64,000 nucleotides of DNA from Paenibacillus sp. BK033 (GCF_004345425.1 NZ_SLVP01000008.1:186001-250000), one strand, 5' to 3'. Shown: positions 35,130 to 44,309, counted from the stretch's first letter. The notes: generated by a model from the letters alone, not told the origin. Program-made: numbers and translations.

Positions 35130-36200
35130 TTACTTGCGATGCATCTTAAATTCTAGAAATAATTCGTTATAGTGCACGAGCATTTTTTTGCCGAGATTCT
35201 TGTAAACCTCAAGCTTTTCGGTCAGCTCTTTGTCCGGGTAGAAACGTTTGTCGCCCGAGATTTCCTCCGGCAAATATTCAAGCGCCTTGGCGTTAGGCGT
35301 AGAGTAACCGACATACTCGGCATTCTGCGCGGCATGCTCCGGATCGAGCATGAAGTTAATGAACTTGTGCGCGCCTTCGATGTTCTTCGCCGTCTTCGGA
35401 ATGACCATGTTATCGAACCACAGGTTCGAGCCTTCCTCCGGCACGACGTAATCAAGCTTCTCGTTCTCGCTCATAATCTCCGACGCGTCGCCGGACCATA
35501 CAAGGCCCACCGCCGCCTCTTCGTTCGCGAGCAGCAGCTTGATCTCGTCGCCCACGATCGCCTTCACGTTCGGAGTCAGCGTGCCAAGCTTCGCCTTGGC
35601 CGCCTGCAGATGCTCTTCATTCGTATCGTTCAGCGAATAATGAAGGCTGTTCAGCCCCATTCCGATGACCTCGCGAGCCCCGTCGAGCAGCAGAATCTGA
35701 TTCTTCAGGCTTGGATCCCAGAGGTCATCCCAGCTATGGAACTTAAGGTCGGTCAGATCGGGATTGTAGACAATTCCAACCGTTCCCCAGAAGTAAGGAA
35801 TCGAGTACTTGTTATCCGGATCAAAGCTCAGGTTAAGGAAGCTTGGATCGATATACTTCAGATTCGGCAGCTTGCTCTTGTCGAGCGGAATGAGAAGATT
35901 TTCCTCTTTCATTTTGTCAATAGCATATTCCGAAGGAATACTGACGTCGAACGTCGTGCCCCCTTGCTCGATCTTGGTCATCATGGCTTCGTTGGAATCG
36001 AAAGTCTGGTAAATCACCTTGATGCCCGTCTCCTTCTGGAATTCATCCAGCAGCTCCGGATCGATGTAATCGCCCCAGTTGTAGATCGTCAGCGTATCCT
36101 TGCCCGTATAGCCCGCGCTCGAATTGAGGTAGGAGGTCAGGTACATGAGTCCGAAGGAAACGATCAGCACGGCGATAAACGTCTGAACTAAAGATTTCAT
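35130..36200 (-). CDS. potD: Spermidine/putrescine ABC transporter, substrate-binding protein
   Basis: The 356-residue protein has an uncleaved or lipid-free N-terminal helix (residues 5-22) and the PotD/PotF fold: LTIYNWGDYIDPELL, YQTFDSNEAMMTKIEQGGTTFD (in part), YFWGTVGIVYN, and WSGDASEIM. These segments line the polyamine site. It captures spermidine or putrescine outside the membrane for PotBC. No lipobox cysteine is obvious, so anchoring is probably by the N-terminal helix. It overlaps potC by 4 bases. The order potA-potB-potC-potD is the usual one. Confidence 0.95.
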   Translation of the reverse strand: MKSLVQTFIAVLIVSFGLMYLTSYLNSSAGYTGKDTLTIYNWGDYIDPELLDEFQKETGIKVIYQTFDSNEAMMTKIEQGGTTFDVSIPSEYAIDKMKEENLLIPLDKSKLPNLKYIDPSFLNLSFDPDNKYSIPYFWGTVGIVYNPDLTDLKFHSWDDLWDPSLKNQILLLDGAREVIGMGLNSLHYSLNDTNEEHLQAAKAKLGTLTPNVKAIVGDEIKLLLANEEAAVGLVWSGDASEIMSENEKLDYVVPEEGSNLWFDNMVIPKTAKNIEGAHKFINFMLDPEHAAQNAEYVGYSTPNAKALEYLPEEISGDKRFYPDKELTEKLEVYKNLGKKMLVHYNELFLEFKMHRK

Positions 36201-37000
36201 CCCCGTCCCTCCGATCGCGCCGAAGTCCGGTTATTCCGCTGGTTGATGAAGTAGTAGCCGATCACCAGCAGAATGGTGAACAGGAAGATCAGAGTCGACA
36301 GCGCATTGATGGAGAGCGCAATCCCTTGGCGGGCCCGCGAGTAGATCTCGACCGATAAGGTGGAGAAGCCGTTGCCCGTCACGAAGAAGGTCACCGCGAA
36401 ATCGTCCAGCGAATACGTTAACGCCATAAAGAATCCGGCGAAGATGCCAGGCTTGATAAACGGAATAATAACTCGCGTCAGCACATGCCAGCTGCTTGCC
36501 CCAAGGTCGCGGGCCGCGTCGATCAGCGTTGGGCTCATCTCCTGCAGCTTCGGCAGAATCATAATGACGACGATCGGCACGCTGAACGCGATATGCGACA
36601 GCAGCACGGACACGAAGCCAAGCTTAATGCCGATAATGGTAAACATGATTAAGAACGAAGCGCCGATAATGACGTCCGGGCTGACGATCAGCACGTTATT
36701 GAGCGACAGCAGCGCGTTTTTCGGCTGGCGTCTTCTTACGTAATGTATGGCTAAAGCGCCAGCAATGCCGAAAATAACCGAGATAGCCGACGACAAGAGC
36801 GCGATAACAAACGTGTTCAGCACGATAATGAGCAGCCGCGTATCCGCGAAGACCTCCTGGTACCACTCGAACGTAAAGCCTTCGAAGTCGCGCATCGCTC
36901 CCCCGCTGTTGAACGAATAGAAGATCAGATAGAAGATCGGCGCGTACAGAATGATAAATACGGCGATCAGGTACACATTAGACAGCTTTGCGGTTTTCAT
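36197..37000 (-). CDS. potC: Spermidine/putrescine ABC transporter permease PotC
   Basis: The 267-residue inner-membrane subunit has six helices. The binding-protein-dependent transport signature is visible as [22 protein letters not shown] (in part, [13 protein letters not shown]), which contacts the PotA ATPase. It follows potB with a 23-base overlap and overlaps potD by 4 bases, so the subunits are made from one message. Confidence 0.95.
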   Translation of the reverse strand: MKTAKLSNVYLIAVFIILYAPIFYLIFYSFNSGGAMRDFEGFTFEWYQEVFADTRLLIIVLNTFVIALLSSAISVIFGIAGALAIHYVRRRQPKNALLSLNNVLIVSPDVIIGASFLIMFTIIGIKLGFVSVLLSHIAFSVPIVVIMILPKLQEMSPTLIDAARDLGASSWHVLTRVIIPFIKPGIFAGFFMALTYSLDDFAVTFFVTGNGFSTLSVEIYSRARQGIALSINALSTLIFLFTILLVIGYYFINQRNNRTSARSEGRG

Positions 37001-37802
37001 TCTGCAGCCCTCTCTTTCTGCTGCCCGTGAGCAGCATAATAACCGCCATCGCGATAATGAGAAACACCGCGATCGTAGCGCCCATGCCCCAGTCCTGGGT
37101 CACGAGAAAATGCTGCTCAATCGCCGTACCGAGCGTAATCACCCGATTGCCCGCGATAAGGCGCGTAATCATAAAGAGCGACAGCGCGGGGATAAAGACC
37201 GCCTGGCAGCCGGACTTCACGCCGCTCAGCGTCAGCGGGAAGATAACCCGGCGGAACGCCGTCCACGGCGATGCCCCAAGATCCCGTGCCGCGAACACCA
37301 GCGAAGGATTCATCTCCTCCAGCGAGTTGAAGATCGGCAGGATCATAAACGGGATAAAGATATAGACCGATACGAAGATAAAGCTGAAATCGGTGAACAG
37401 GATCTGCTGCGTACCGATGCCGATGAATTTGAGCATCCCGTTTACCGCGCCGTATGTGCCGAAGAGGCCAAGGAAAGCATAAGCCTTGAGCAGCAGATTG
37501 ATCCAGCTTGGCAGGATGATCAGCAGCAGCCATAGCTGCTTATGCTTGGTTCGCGTCAGCAGGTAGGCTGCCGGATAGGCAACCAGGAGCGAGAACGCGG
37601 TAATCAGAAAAGCGTACCAGAACGAGCTGAGCGTCATCTTCATATAGACCGGCGTGAAAAACTTCTCGTAGTTACCGAACGTGAAGTTCCCCTCTACGTC
37701 GAAGAAGGAGTAGTACACGACCAGCACGATTGGCGTAATAACGAACAGCGCGATCCACAGGAGATACGGAATGAGATAAAAGTTGCGCGTATTAGTTCTC
37801 AT
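36978..37802 (-). CDS. potB: Spermidine/putrescine ABC transporter permease PotB
   Basis: The product of about 274 residues has six helices and the EAA-type loop [20 protein letters not shown] ([10 protein letters not shown]). The open frame extends upstream to 37889, but GAGGG lies 5 bases before ATG at 37802, giving [13 protein letters not shown], the normal PotB start. The start lies inside the last codons of potA (11-base overlap). It forms the membrane channel with PotC. Confidence 0.95.
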   Translation of the reverse strand: MRTNTRNFYLIPYLLWIALFVITPIVLVVYYSFFDVEGNFTFGNYEKFFTPVYMKMTLSSFWYAFLITAFSLLVAYPAAYLLTRTKHKQLWLLLIILPSWINLLLKAYAFLGLFGTYGAVNGMLKFIGIGTQQILFTDFSFIFVSVYIFIPFMILPIFNSLEEMNPSLVFAARDLGASPWTAFRRVIFPLTLSGVKSGCQAVFIPALSLFMITRLIAGNRVITLGTAIEQHFLVTQDWGMGATIAVFLIIAMAVIMLLTGSRKRGLQNENRKAV

Positions 37803-38898
37803 CTTGACCCTCGCTGTACGCGTCCAGACGCTTATCGAATTCTTCCTCCGTCTCGCCGAAGCGCATGACGTGAATCGCTTCCGGATCAAAGTACAAGCCG
37901 ATTTGCTCGCCTACGGCTGCTTTTTTCGTGGAGTGGACAAGCCATTCATTGCCCGCTTCATCGTAGCAGGAGATCTCGTAGTGAACGCCGCGGAACAGCT
38001 GAGAGTCGACGCGCACTTGCAGCTTGCCTTGCTCCAGTGTCGTAATTTCGAGGTCCTCCGGACGGATGACGATCTCCACCGGCTCGTTCGGGTTAAGGCC
38101 TTGGTCGACGCATTCAAACGCACGGCCCGCGAATTCAACCTCGAAGTCCTGTTTCATGCGGCCGGGCACAATGTTGGATTCCCCGATAAAATCGGCCACG
38201 AACCGGTTAATCGGCTCATCGTAAATATCGTTTGGCGTGCCTGACTGCTCGATCTTGCCCTGGTTCAGGACAAAGATCTCGTCGGACATCGCGAGGGCCT
38301 CTTCCTGGTCATGGGTGACGAAAATAAACGTAATGCCAAGACGGCGCTGCAGCTCGCGAAGCTCGTATTGCATCTCGGTGCGGAGCTTCAGGTCCAGCGC
38401 GGAGAGAGGCTCGTCCAGCAGGATTACTTCCGGCTCGTTCACGATGGCGCGGGCAATCGCGACGCGCTGGCGCTGGCCGCCGGACATTTCGCTGATATTG
38501 CGCGTCTCGTAGCCTTCCAGGTTGACGAAGCGAAGCGCTTCTTTTACCTTGGCCGTGATCGCCGCGTTCTTCAGCTTCTTGATGCGAAGGCCAAAGGCGA
38601 CATTTTCGAACACGTTAAGATGAGGGAACAGCGCGTAGTCCTGGAAGACGGTGTTCACTTGGCGTTCGTTCGGCGGAATCCGGTTAATCACCTTGCCGTT
38701 GAAATAGATCTGACCCTTGGACGGTTCGATGAACCCGGCGATCAGCCGAAGAATCGTGGTTTTGCCGCAGCCCGACGGGCCAAGCAGCGTATAGAATTTG
38801 CCTCTTTCAATCTCGAAGCTGACTTCGCTCAAGACGGTCGTCTGATCGTCGTATAGCTTTGTCACTTGCTCGAATCGGATGATCGTTTGATCCGACAT
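37792..38898 (-). CDS. potA: Spermidine/putrescine ABC transporter ATP-binding protein
   Basis: The 368-residue ATPase has Walker [10 protein letters not shown] (about residues 38-46), signature [14 protein letters not shown], Walker [13 protein letters not shown] and H-loop [11 protein letters not shown]-terminal TOBE-like regulatory domain spans about residues 240-350. It energises uptake of polyamines. AAGGAG lies 11 bases before the ATG. It is the first gene of the operon and divergent from ytxJ. Confidence 0.96.
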   Translation of the reverse strand: MSDQTIIRFEQVTKLYDDQTTVLSEVSFEIERGKFYTLLGPSGCGKTTILRLIAGFIEPSKGQIYFNGKVINRIPPNERQVNTVFQDYALFPHLNVFENVAFGLRIKKLKNAAITAKVKEALRFVNLEGYETRNISEMSGGQRQRVAIARAIVNEPEVILLDEPLSALDLKLRTEMQYELRELQRRLGITFIFVTHDQEEALAMSDEIFVLNQGKIEQSGTPNDIYDEPINRFVADFIGESNIVPGRMKQDFEVEFAGRAFECVDQGLNPNEPVEIVIRPEDLEITTLEQGKLQVRVDSQLFRGVHYEISCYDEAGNEWLVHSTKKAAVGEQIGLYFDPEAIHVMRFGETEEEFDKRLDAYSEGQDEN

Positions 38899-39008
38899 GA
38901 TGGCTGCACTCCTTCATACCCGGAGGTAAACATAGTTAATGGTTTAGGTTCCTAACGATTGCTTTCAGCATTTGATTATACATGAAGCTTGCTTGTGCGC
39001 GCATGACT

Positions 39009-39031
39009 TTTTGCGTGTCCGGGGGTATAAT
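39009..39031 (+). promoter_or_regulatory. Putative promoter of ytxJ
   Basis: A perfect TATAAT lies at 39026-39031. The -35 region, spaced 17 bases, is weak (ATGACT). The start codon is 57 bases downstream. Confidence 0.45.
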
Positions 39032-39087
39032 ACAGAAATAAGTATCTAATAAAAACCTATTTACAATAAAAAGGAGTGTATAATCCT

Positions 39088-39429
39088 ATGGCACAATATC
39101 GCGAGATTGATTCTATGGAAGGCTGGAACGAAACGTTCGAGGCTTCGAGCGACCGTCCAACCGTTATTTTCAAACACAGCACAACTTGCCCGGTAAGCGC
39201 CAACGCGTACCGCGAGTTCAACGAATATTTGAACGGCAGCCCGCGCGAAGACGCTGATTATGTACTCGTTAAAGTAATCGAGTCCCGCCCTGTATCGCTG
39301 CAAATCGCGGAAGACACTTCGGTGAAGCACGAATCGCCGCAAATCATCTATTTGGACAAAAAAGCAAAAGTATGGTCCGCGTCCCACTGGGCGATTACGA
39401 AAGAGCATATTACGGCGGTATTGGACTAA
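39088..39429 (+). CDS. ytxJ: Bacillithiol-system redox protein, YtxJ family
   Basis: The 113-residue product has a thioredoxin-like fold with the single-cysteine motif TTCPVS at about residues 32-37, matching the YtxJ family (monothiol bacilliredoxin-like). It probably exchanges bacillithiol on protein cysteines in the cytoplasm. SLQIAEDTSVKHESPQIIY contains the conserved cis-proline segment before the third strand. ATG at 39088 has GGAG 11 bases upstream; a GTG at 39076 abuts that site and is unlikely. It is monocistronic with a clear terminator. Confidence 0.92.
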   Translation: MAQYREIDSMEGWNETFEASSDRPTVIFKHSTTCPVSANAYREFNEYLNGSPREDADYVLVKVIESRPVSLQIAEDTSVKHESPQIIYLDKKAKVWSASHWAITKEHITAVLD

Positions 39430-39449
39430 GCTTGTTGTATGCGTGGCCT

Positions 39450-39498
39450 GCAGCAGTGTTGATTCCCTCCTTGAGGGGATCGCACTGCTGTTTTTTAT
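39450..39498 (+). terminator. Intrinsic terminator of ytxJ
   Basis: CAGCAGTG (39451-39458) pairs with CACTGCTG (39483-39490), with an inner CCCTC/GAGGG stem, followed by TTTTTTATT. Confidence 0.9.
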
Positions 39499-39633
39499 TA
39501 GGTTGGCTATCATTGCCTCCTTCTAGTCCCTGCACCTCGCGCGCCTCCCGGCGCAAAGTGCCATGGCGGCGATTGGCGCTCAGGGCTCGGTGACACTTCT
39601 CGGCGGCGGTGCCGCCGTCCGTCCATACGGCGG

Positions 39634-40790
39634 GTCACCGCCTTGTAGCTAAGGTGAGTTGAGTGCTGCTACCGCCCTCCGCCTACGTTACACGAAATGC
39701 ACGATAAAGGTGCTAGGCAGCCCAGTAACTCGGAATATCCTGCACGAAATGCAGGATATCAGGGAAATGCAGCCCCGATCCGTGCAAATTAGGGCTACAT
39801 CCTGCATTCTGTGCAAGATAAGTTGCCCCGCATGCGCGAAATGGGCTTATATGCTGCATTTTGGGCAGTATATCGTTAAGAGGCCGGCTATTGGGGATGA
39901 GTTGGAGTGGTTGAAGTGCAGATATCCGCCTACGGTTGCACGTTGTGCATCATACGACGGGTCACCGCCTTGTAGCTAGTTAGTTGATGACCTCGTCGTC
40001 CGCTATGTTGCAAGAAATGCACTATAAAGGTGCTAGGCAGCCCAGTAACCCGGAATATCCTGCACGAAATGCAGGATATCAGGGAAATGCAGCCCCGATC
40101 CGTGCAAATTAGGGCTATATCCTGCATTCTGTGCAGGATAAGTTGCCCCGCATGCGCGAAATGGACCTATATGCTGCATTTTGGGCATTATATCGATAAG
40201 AGGCCAGTTATTGGGGATGAGTTGGAGTGGTTGAAGTCCCGATATCCGCCTACGGTTGCACGAAATGCACTATACGGCGATCACCGCCTAGTAGCTATTT
40301 AGTTGAGTGCTGCTACCGCCCTCCGCCTACGTTGCACGAAATGCACATAAAGGTGCTAGGCAGCCCAGTAACCCGGAATATCCTGCACGAAATGCAGGAT
40401 ATCAGGGAAATGCAGCCCCGATACGTGCAAATTAGGGCTATATCCTGCATTCTGTGCAGGATAAGTTGCCCCGCATGCGCGAAATGGGCTTATATGCTGC
40501 ATTTTGGGCATTATATCGTTAAGAGGCCGGCTATTGGGGATGAGTTGGAGTGGTTGAAGTGCAGATATCCGCCTACGGTTGCACGTTGTGCATCATCATG
40601 ATGGATCACCGTCCAGTAGCCAGTTAGTTGATGACCTCGTCGCCCGCCTACGTTGCACGAAATGCAGGATATCAGGGAAATGCAGCCCCGATACGTGCAA
40701 ATTAGGGCTATATCCTGCATTCTGTGCAGGATAAGTTGCCCCGCATTCGCGAAATGGACCTATATGCTGCATTTTGGGCATTATATCCTG
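39634..40790 (+). repeat. Tandem array of about 320-bp palindrome-rich units (3.6 copies)
   Basis: Copies run 39634-39960, 39961-40278, 40279-40603 and a shortened 40604-40790. Each contains, in order, CGCCTACGTTGCACGAAATGCA, a TAAAGGTGC...CCCAGTAAC stretch, the hairpin ATATCCTGCA-CGAAA-TGCAGGATAT, an AGCCC...GGGCT hairpin, TATCCTGCA-TTCTG-TGCAGGATA, and a GCTGCATTTTGGGCA terminal motif. Copy 4 lacks about 50 bases between two CACGAAATGCA motifs, consistent with deletion between short repeats. Small open frames inside are not convincing genes. About 135 bases before the array are GC-rich and without a gene. Confidence 0.95.
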
Positions 40791-40824
40791 TAAGCCAATA
40801 GGATGAGACTGTTAAACCCAAAAA

Positions 40825-40907
40825 AGCTATGCTACACTAATCTTCAGACGAAGAACGTCCCAAGCCATTAGCCATTATGGCAGCATTGGGGCGTTCTTTT
40901 TTATTTT
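40825..40907 (+). promoter_or_regulatory. Promoter and immediate terminator/attenuator ahead of the nuclease gene
   Basis: An extended -10 (ATGC-TACACT, TACACT at 40833-40838) lies about 13 bases before a strong intrinsic terminator. AAGAACGTCCCAA (40851-40863) pairs with TTGGGGCGTTCTT (40886-40898), one G-U pair, followed by TTTTATTTTT. The ribosome site of the nuclease gene comes straight after. Transcripts would mostly end before the gene unless the hairpin is overcome. It may instead end transcription coming out of the repeat array. Confidence 0.65.
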
Positions 40908-40924
40908 TCGGGGAGGTTAGGTGT

Positions 40925-41608
40925 ATGACGGTTAACGATGAGTATGAAGAAGCGCATCGGCGATTTATGGAGACTCATATGGAAGGAAGGACGGGGGAAC
41001 GGAAGGGGAGGTTGGCCCGAGGGCATAACTTCGCCGAGAAGCTGTTCCTCCAGAATGTGTGGTGGCCGCTATTCGGCAGCTTCGAGCATTTGCATCCCGA
41101 ATATGAGGTTTACGATTGGAATCGCAAATCGCAATTCGTAGACTTCGCTTATTTACCCCCACAAGGCATGTTTGCTATCGAGTGCGACGGCTTCCAAAGC
41201 CATGTGAAAGATATGGACCGCGAGAAATTCAGCTACTCCTTGAATCGGGATACATTCCTCACGGGAATGGGGTGGAAGATGATTCACTTCTCCTTCGACG
41301 ATGTGCAGAACCGTCCGGAGATATGCATCATGCTGTTGAAGCATGTTCTCGGTACGCATATGATTCGAGGCCGGCACAACGCCGGGAGCCTTTTATTCCC
41401 ATCGGCCGAGAGAGACATTCTTCGGTTTGCTTTTCACACGGGAGGACGTGTCGGCCCCAAGGATTTATCCGATCATTTCCGTGTCAGCTTCCGCACCGCG
41501 CGCAAAAGACTGCAGTCGCTATCTGCAAAAGGAATGCTGAAGCCGATCGAGCGCGGCGTCCAGATTCGATATTACGAGCTGAACGACCGGGCTATTGAGC
41601 ATCTGTAA
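40925..41608 (+). CDS. PD-(D/E)XK nuclease-like protein (DUF559/Vsr-like) with C-terminal winged helix
   Basis: The 227-residue product has a restriction-endonuclease-like core: D73 in FVDFAYLPP, E86-C87-D88 in FAIECDGF, and H93. It continues with REKFSYSLNRDTFLTGMGWKMIHF in pieces, the usual DUF559/Vsr layout. Residues 155-227 look like a winged helix-turn-helix (DILRFAFHTGGRVGPKDLSD, then SFRTARKRLQSLSAKGML). The first 35 residues are basic and charged. GGAGG lies 8 bases before ATG at 40925. The gene is bracketed by inverted copies of a palindromic repeat family. A role in repeat mobility, repair or defence is possible; none is proven. Codon use resembles the chromosome. Confidence 0.8.
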   Translation: MTVNDEYEEAHRRFMETHMEGRTGERKGRLARGHNFAEKLFLQNVWWPLFGSFEHLHPEYEVYDWNRKSQFVDFAYLPPQGMFAIECDGFQSHVKDMDREKFSYSLNRDTFLTGMGWKMIHFSFDDVQNRPEICIMLLKHVLGTHMIRGRHNAGSLLFPSAERDILRFAFHTGGRVGPKDLSDHFRVSFRTARKRLQSLSAKGMLKPIERGVQIRYYELNDRAIEHL

Positions 41609-41737
41609 CCTCACCGATTCCTTGTCCACCTGAAGCAGATATGGATTGAGGCTGCTTCAAATAACTAGCTACTTGGCGGAGACGCGCCATTTCAATCTCT
41701 CCCCTTCTCTCTCACCCATAGCTGGCCTATTAATTTA

Positions 41738-41945
41738 TGCTGCACGAAATGCAGCATATTGGTCCATCTAGGGCTGGCTGTGCGAGTTATCCTGCATAGA
41801 ATGCAGGATATAGCCCCGATTCGAGCTTATCGGGGCAGATTTTCTCGTATATCCTGCATTTCGTGCAGGATATTTCGGTTACTGGGTCGCGTTGCGCCTT
41901 TATGATGCATTTCGTGCAACGTAGGCGGACGGCGGCGGTACTTCA
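41738..41945 (-). repeat. Single inverted copy of the palindrome-rich element
   Basis: Read on the minus strand it has the same order of blocks as the array units: CGCCTACGTTGCACGAAATGCA, CATAAAGG...CCCAGTAACC, ATATCCTGCA-CGAAA-TGCAGGATAT, a GCCCCGAT/ATCGGGGC hairpin, ATCCTGCA-TTCTA-TGCAGGAT, and TATGCTGCA-TTTCG-TGCAGCATA. Primary sequence between stems has drifted while the stems are kept. A hairpin TGAAGCAG/CTGCTTCA (41629-41657) between the nuclease gene and this copy may end its transcript. Confidence 0.92.
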
Positions 41946-42111
41946 ACTAACTAGCTGCTTGGCGGACACGCACTACTCCAGTGCACAAAGTGCTATATTG
42001 GCGGATGGCGGTACTTCAACTAACTAGCTACTTACCTGGTGGACCCGCACTACTCCAGTGCACAACGTGCTACTTAGGCGGATGGCGGTCTTCGACTAAC
42101 TAGCTATTGAA
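41925..42111. repeat. Short tandem repeat, period about 76 bp (2.4 copies)
   Basis: Units start at 41925, 42001 and 42078. Each has GCGGAYGGCGG, TACTTCAACTAACTAGCT, and CGCACTACTCCAGTGCACAA followed by GTGCTA. The CTAACTAGCT block also occurs, reversed, at the start of the units of the upstream array, so it belongs to the same repeat family. No gene is present. Confidence 0.85.
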
Positions 42112-42116
42112 CGAGA

Positions 42117-42147
42117 AAAAGGCCACGGGACTAGCCCGTGGCCTAAT
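42117..42147 (-). terminator. Intrinsic terminator of the alpha-galactosidase gene
   Basis: On the minus strand AGGCCACGGG pairs with CCCGTGGCCT over a 5-base loop, followed by TTTTTC. Confidence 0.92.
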
Positions 42148-42169
42148 CTTTAATCCAAGCTGGCGGGGC

Positions 42170-44287
42170 TTAGCCCAGCGTCAGCTCGAACAAGCGCGCG
42201 GTGCGCGGGCTTGGCAGCGTCACGCGCAGCTCGCCTGCAGCGGCGTCCCAGCTGCAGCCGGTGTCGCCCGCGGCTGCCGGGTACGCGCAGCGCGCAGCAA
42301 GCGGCTTGCCGCTGAGCTCCGGCAGCGGCAGAGCGAGCTCGCTCGACTCGCCGCCGATGCGCCATACGGCGAGGTACAGCTTGTCGCCGCGGCGCAAGCC
42401 CAGCGACAGCCAGTCGTCGCCATGCGCCGGCAGGCCAAGCGGCCATACCGGCAGCGCTTCGCGGATATCGCCGCGAATGGTTTTATAATAATCTAGCGCT
42501 TCCTTCACCAGCTCGCGGCGGCGCGGGCTCAGCTCGGCCAGATGACCGGACTGGTGAACGCGAAGCAGCAGAGCGTTAACCATGTTAAAGATCACTTCCT
42601 CGTCGTCGCCCTCGCGAAGCGGATACGACCATACGGCCGCCTGCTCCGGCGTCAGTACGGCAGGCGCACCCGCCGCGATCGACGCGTATTTCACGTAATC
42701 CTCCTGATCGCTTGTCGACTGAATGCTGTAGCGGCTCAGCATCGCATAGTCCATTCGCATGCCGCCGCTGGAGCAGTTCTCGATCACTAGCTCAGGATAA
42801 CGCGCAAACACGCCGTCCAGCCAAGCCAGATAAGCACGGTTATGCTGGAGCAGACCGTCGCCAACGCTGTCCGCATCCGTCTCGGTACCGATACCCGCGT
42901 TAATGTTGTAGTCCATCTTGATGTAGCCTACGCCATAGTCCTCGACCAAGCGGCGGATGACCTCATCCGCATGCGCGATAACGGCCGGATTGCGGTAATC
43001 CAGCTGGTAGCGGCTGCGGTCCTTCACCCGCTTCCCGTGACGCATGAAGAACCAGCTGTCATCGGTATCCGCCAGCTTCGGCGAGTTGATGCCCATGACT
43101 TCAAGCTCAAGCCACAAGCCGGGAATCATTCCTTTGCTGCGGATATAATCGAGCACGTATTTGATCCCTTCCGGAAAACGCTCCTCCGAAGGCAGCCACT
43201 GGCCTACGCCATCCCACCATTCGCCCGGTGCGTACCAGCCTGCATCGATACAGAAGTATTCGCAGCCTACGTCAGCTGCCGCATCTATGAGCGGAAGCAG
43301 CTTTTCGGTCGTTGGCGAACCCCACAAGCAGTTCATATAGTCATTAAAAATAACGCGAAGCAGCTTGTTATCGTCATTCTCGCGGCGGATGCGCCGGCGG
43401 TATACAGTCAGCTGTTCGGCCGCTTCCTCGACTCCGCCCTCTACCGCGCCAATCGCAACCGGTACGGATACGAAATTCTCGCCCGGAGCCAGCTTCAGCC
43501 ACCAGTGGTTGTCATGCTCGGTTGGTCCGCTGATCAGCAGCGTCAAACGGTCGACCTGATCGGTCAGCTCCCAATGCCACGAACCGTTATGCTCAATCTG
43601 CCAGAATAGGCTTTCACCCGAAGCCGTGTTCGACATAATGGCCATCGGAATAAGCTCAGCCGCCGACCAAGAACCGGTGTTGCTGAACGCGAGACGTTTC
43701 GAGCCGCGGTCGATCAGATGCGACATGCCAAGCTCCGGCAGCGTATACGTCCGCCATTGCAGCTCGCTTTGCCATGCGTTATGCGCGAGAGTTACCGTTA
43801 CCTTGTCATCGCGGTCCCCTTCGCCGTCTTTATCAAAGCCGGTCAACGCGAAGGAAGATACGTACTCTATGCCTACTTCCTTACCGCCGCCATTCACAAT
43901 CTCCGTCCAGCAGCGCGCAACCTGAGCGCCGTCATAGAACTGAACGTTCCACAAGGCCGTTACGCCGGTAACCGGATCCTTGAGCCCAAGCACCAGCTTC
44001 CGTCCGAACTCATTGCGGGTATCAGATAATCCGTCATGCACCATCCGCAGCCCCGGCTGCGAAGCACGGTGCGTACGGCCGTGATATTCCGCCCGGTCCT
44101 CGCCGGTTAATTGCAGCTCCAGCAGGCGGAAGCCTTCTTTTTGTACAGCCGCAACCGACTCCTCCATCCAAGGCAACGCGCCGAAGTGAAGCAGCAGCAC
44201 ATCGCCATTCTCCCGCACCTCATATACCAAATGCAGGCCATTCTCTTCGATCTTGTTAATCCCCGCCGCCGTAGCCAATTTCTCCAT
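42170..44287 (-). CDS. Alpha-galactosidase, glycoside hydrolase family 36
   Basis: The 705-residue protein hydrolyses terminal alpha-1,6-galactose from raffinose-type sugars or galactomannan fragments. An N-terminal beta domain spans about residues 1-300 and the catalytic barrel about 310-640. Visible motifs are FCIDAGWYAP, GLWLELEVMG, YIKMDYN (nucleophile Asp), ENCSSGGMRMDY and SDQEDY (acid/base Asp). No signal peptide, so it is cytoplasmic. ATG at 44287 directly touches AGGAG; TTG at 44278 is better spaced and may be the true start. It lies beside a carbohydrate ABC system, so it may process the imported oligosaccharide. Confidence 0.95.
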   Translation of the reverse strand: MEKLATAAGINKIEENGLHLVYEVRENGDVLLLHFGALPWMEESVAAVQKEGFRLLELQLTGEDRAEYHGRTHRASQPGLRMVHDGLSDTRNEFGRKLVLGLKDPVTGVTALWNVQFYDGAQVARCWTEIVNGGGKEVGIEYVSSFALTGFDKDGEGDRDDKVTVTLAHNAWQSELQWRTYTLPELGMSHLIDRGSKRLAFSNTGSWSAAELIPMAIMSNTASGESLFWQIEHNGSWHWELTDQVDRLTLLISGPTEHDNHWWLKLAPGENFVSVPVAIGAVEGGVEEAAEQLTVYRRRIRRENDDNKLLRVIFNDYMNCLWGSPTTEKLLPLIDAAADVGCEYFCIDAGWYAPGEWWDGVGQWLPSEERFPEGIKYVLDYIRSKGMIPGLWLELEVMGINSPKLADTDDSWFFMRHGKRVKDRSRYQLDYRNPAVIAHADEVIRRLVEDYGVGYIKMDYNINAGIGTETDADSVGDGLLQHNRAYLAWLDGVFARYPELVIENCSSGGMRMDYAMLSRYSIQSTSDQEDYVKYASIAAGAPAVLTPEQAAVWSYPLREGDDEEVIFNMVNALLLRVHQSGHLAELSPRRRELVKEALDYYKTIRGDIREALPVWPLGLPAHGDDWLSLGLRRGDKLYLAVWRIGGESSELALPLPELSGKPLAARCAYPAAAGDTGCSWDAAAGELRVTLPSPRTARLFELTLG

Positions 44288-44309
44288 CTCCTATTCCCGC
44301 CTTTCCGTT

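Noticed and set aside
39659-40601. Short open frames within the 320-bp repeat array, with similar peptides in successive units
   Set aside because: The similarity comes from the DNA repeat itself. There are no ribosome sites, and frames shift between units of different length.
39634-40790. CRISPR array
   Set aside because: Units are about 320 bp with internal hairpins and nearly identical throughout; there are no short repeats with unique spacers and no cas genes.
40925-41608. Calling the nuclease a Vsr mismatch endonuclease or a restriction enzyme
   Set aside because: No methyltransferase gene is adjacent, and the winged-helix tail is not part of Vsr; only the fold-level assignment is supported.
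42842-43609. 255-codon plus-strand open frame inside the alpha-galactosidase gene
   Set aside because: It is antisense to a catalytic domain with complete GH36 motifs, and its product has no recognisable features.
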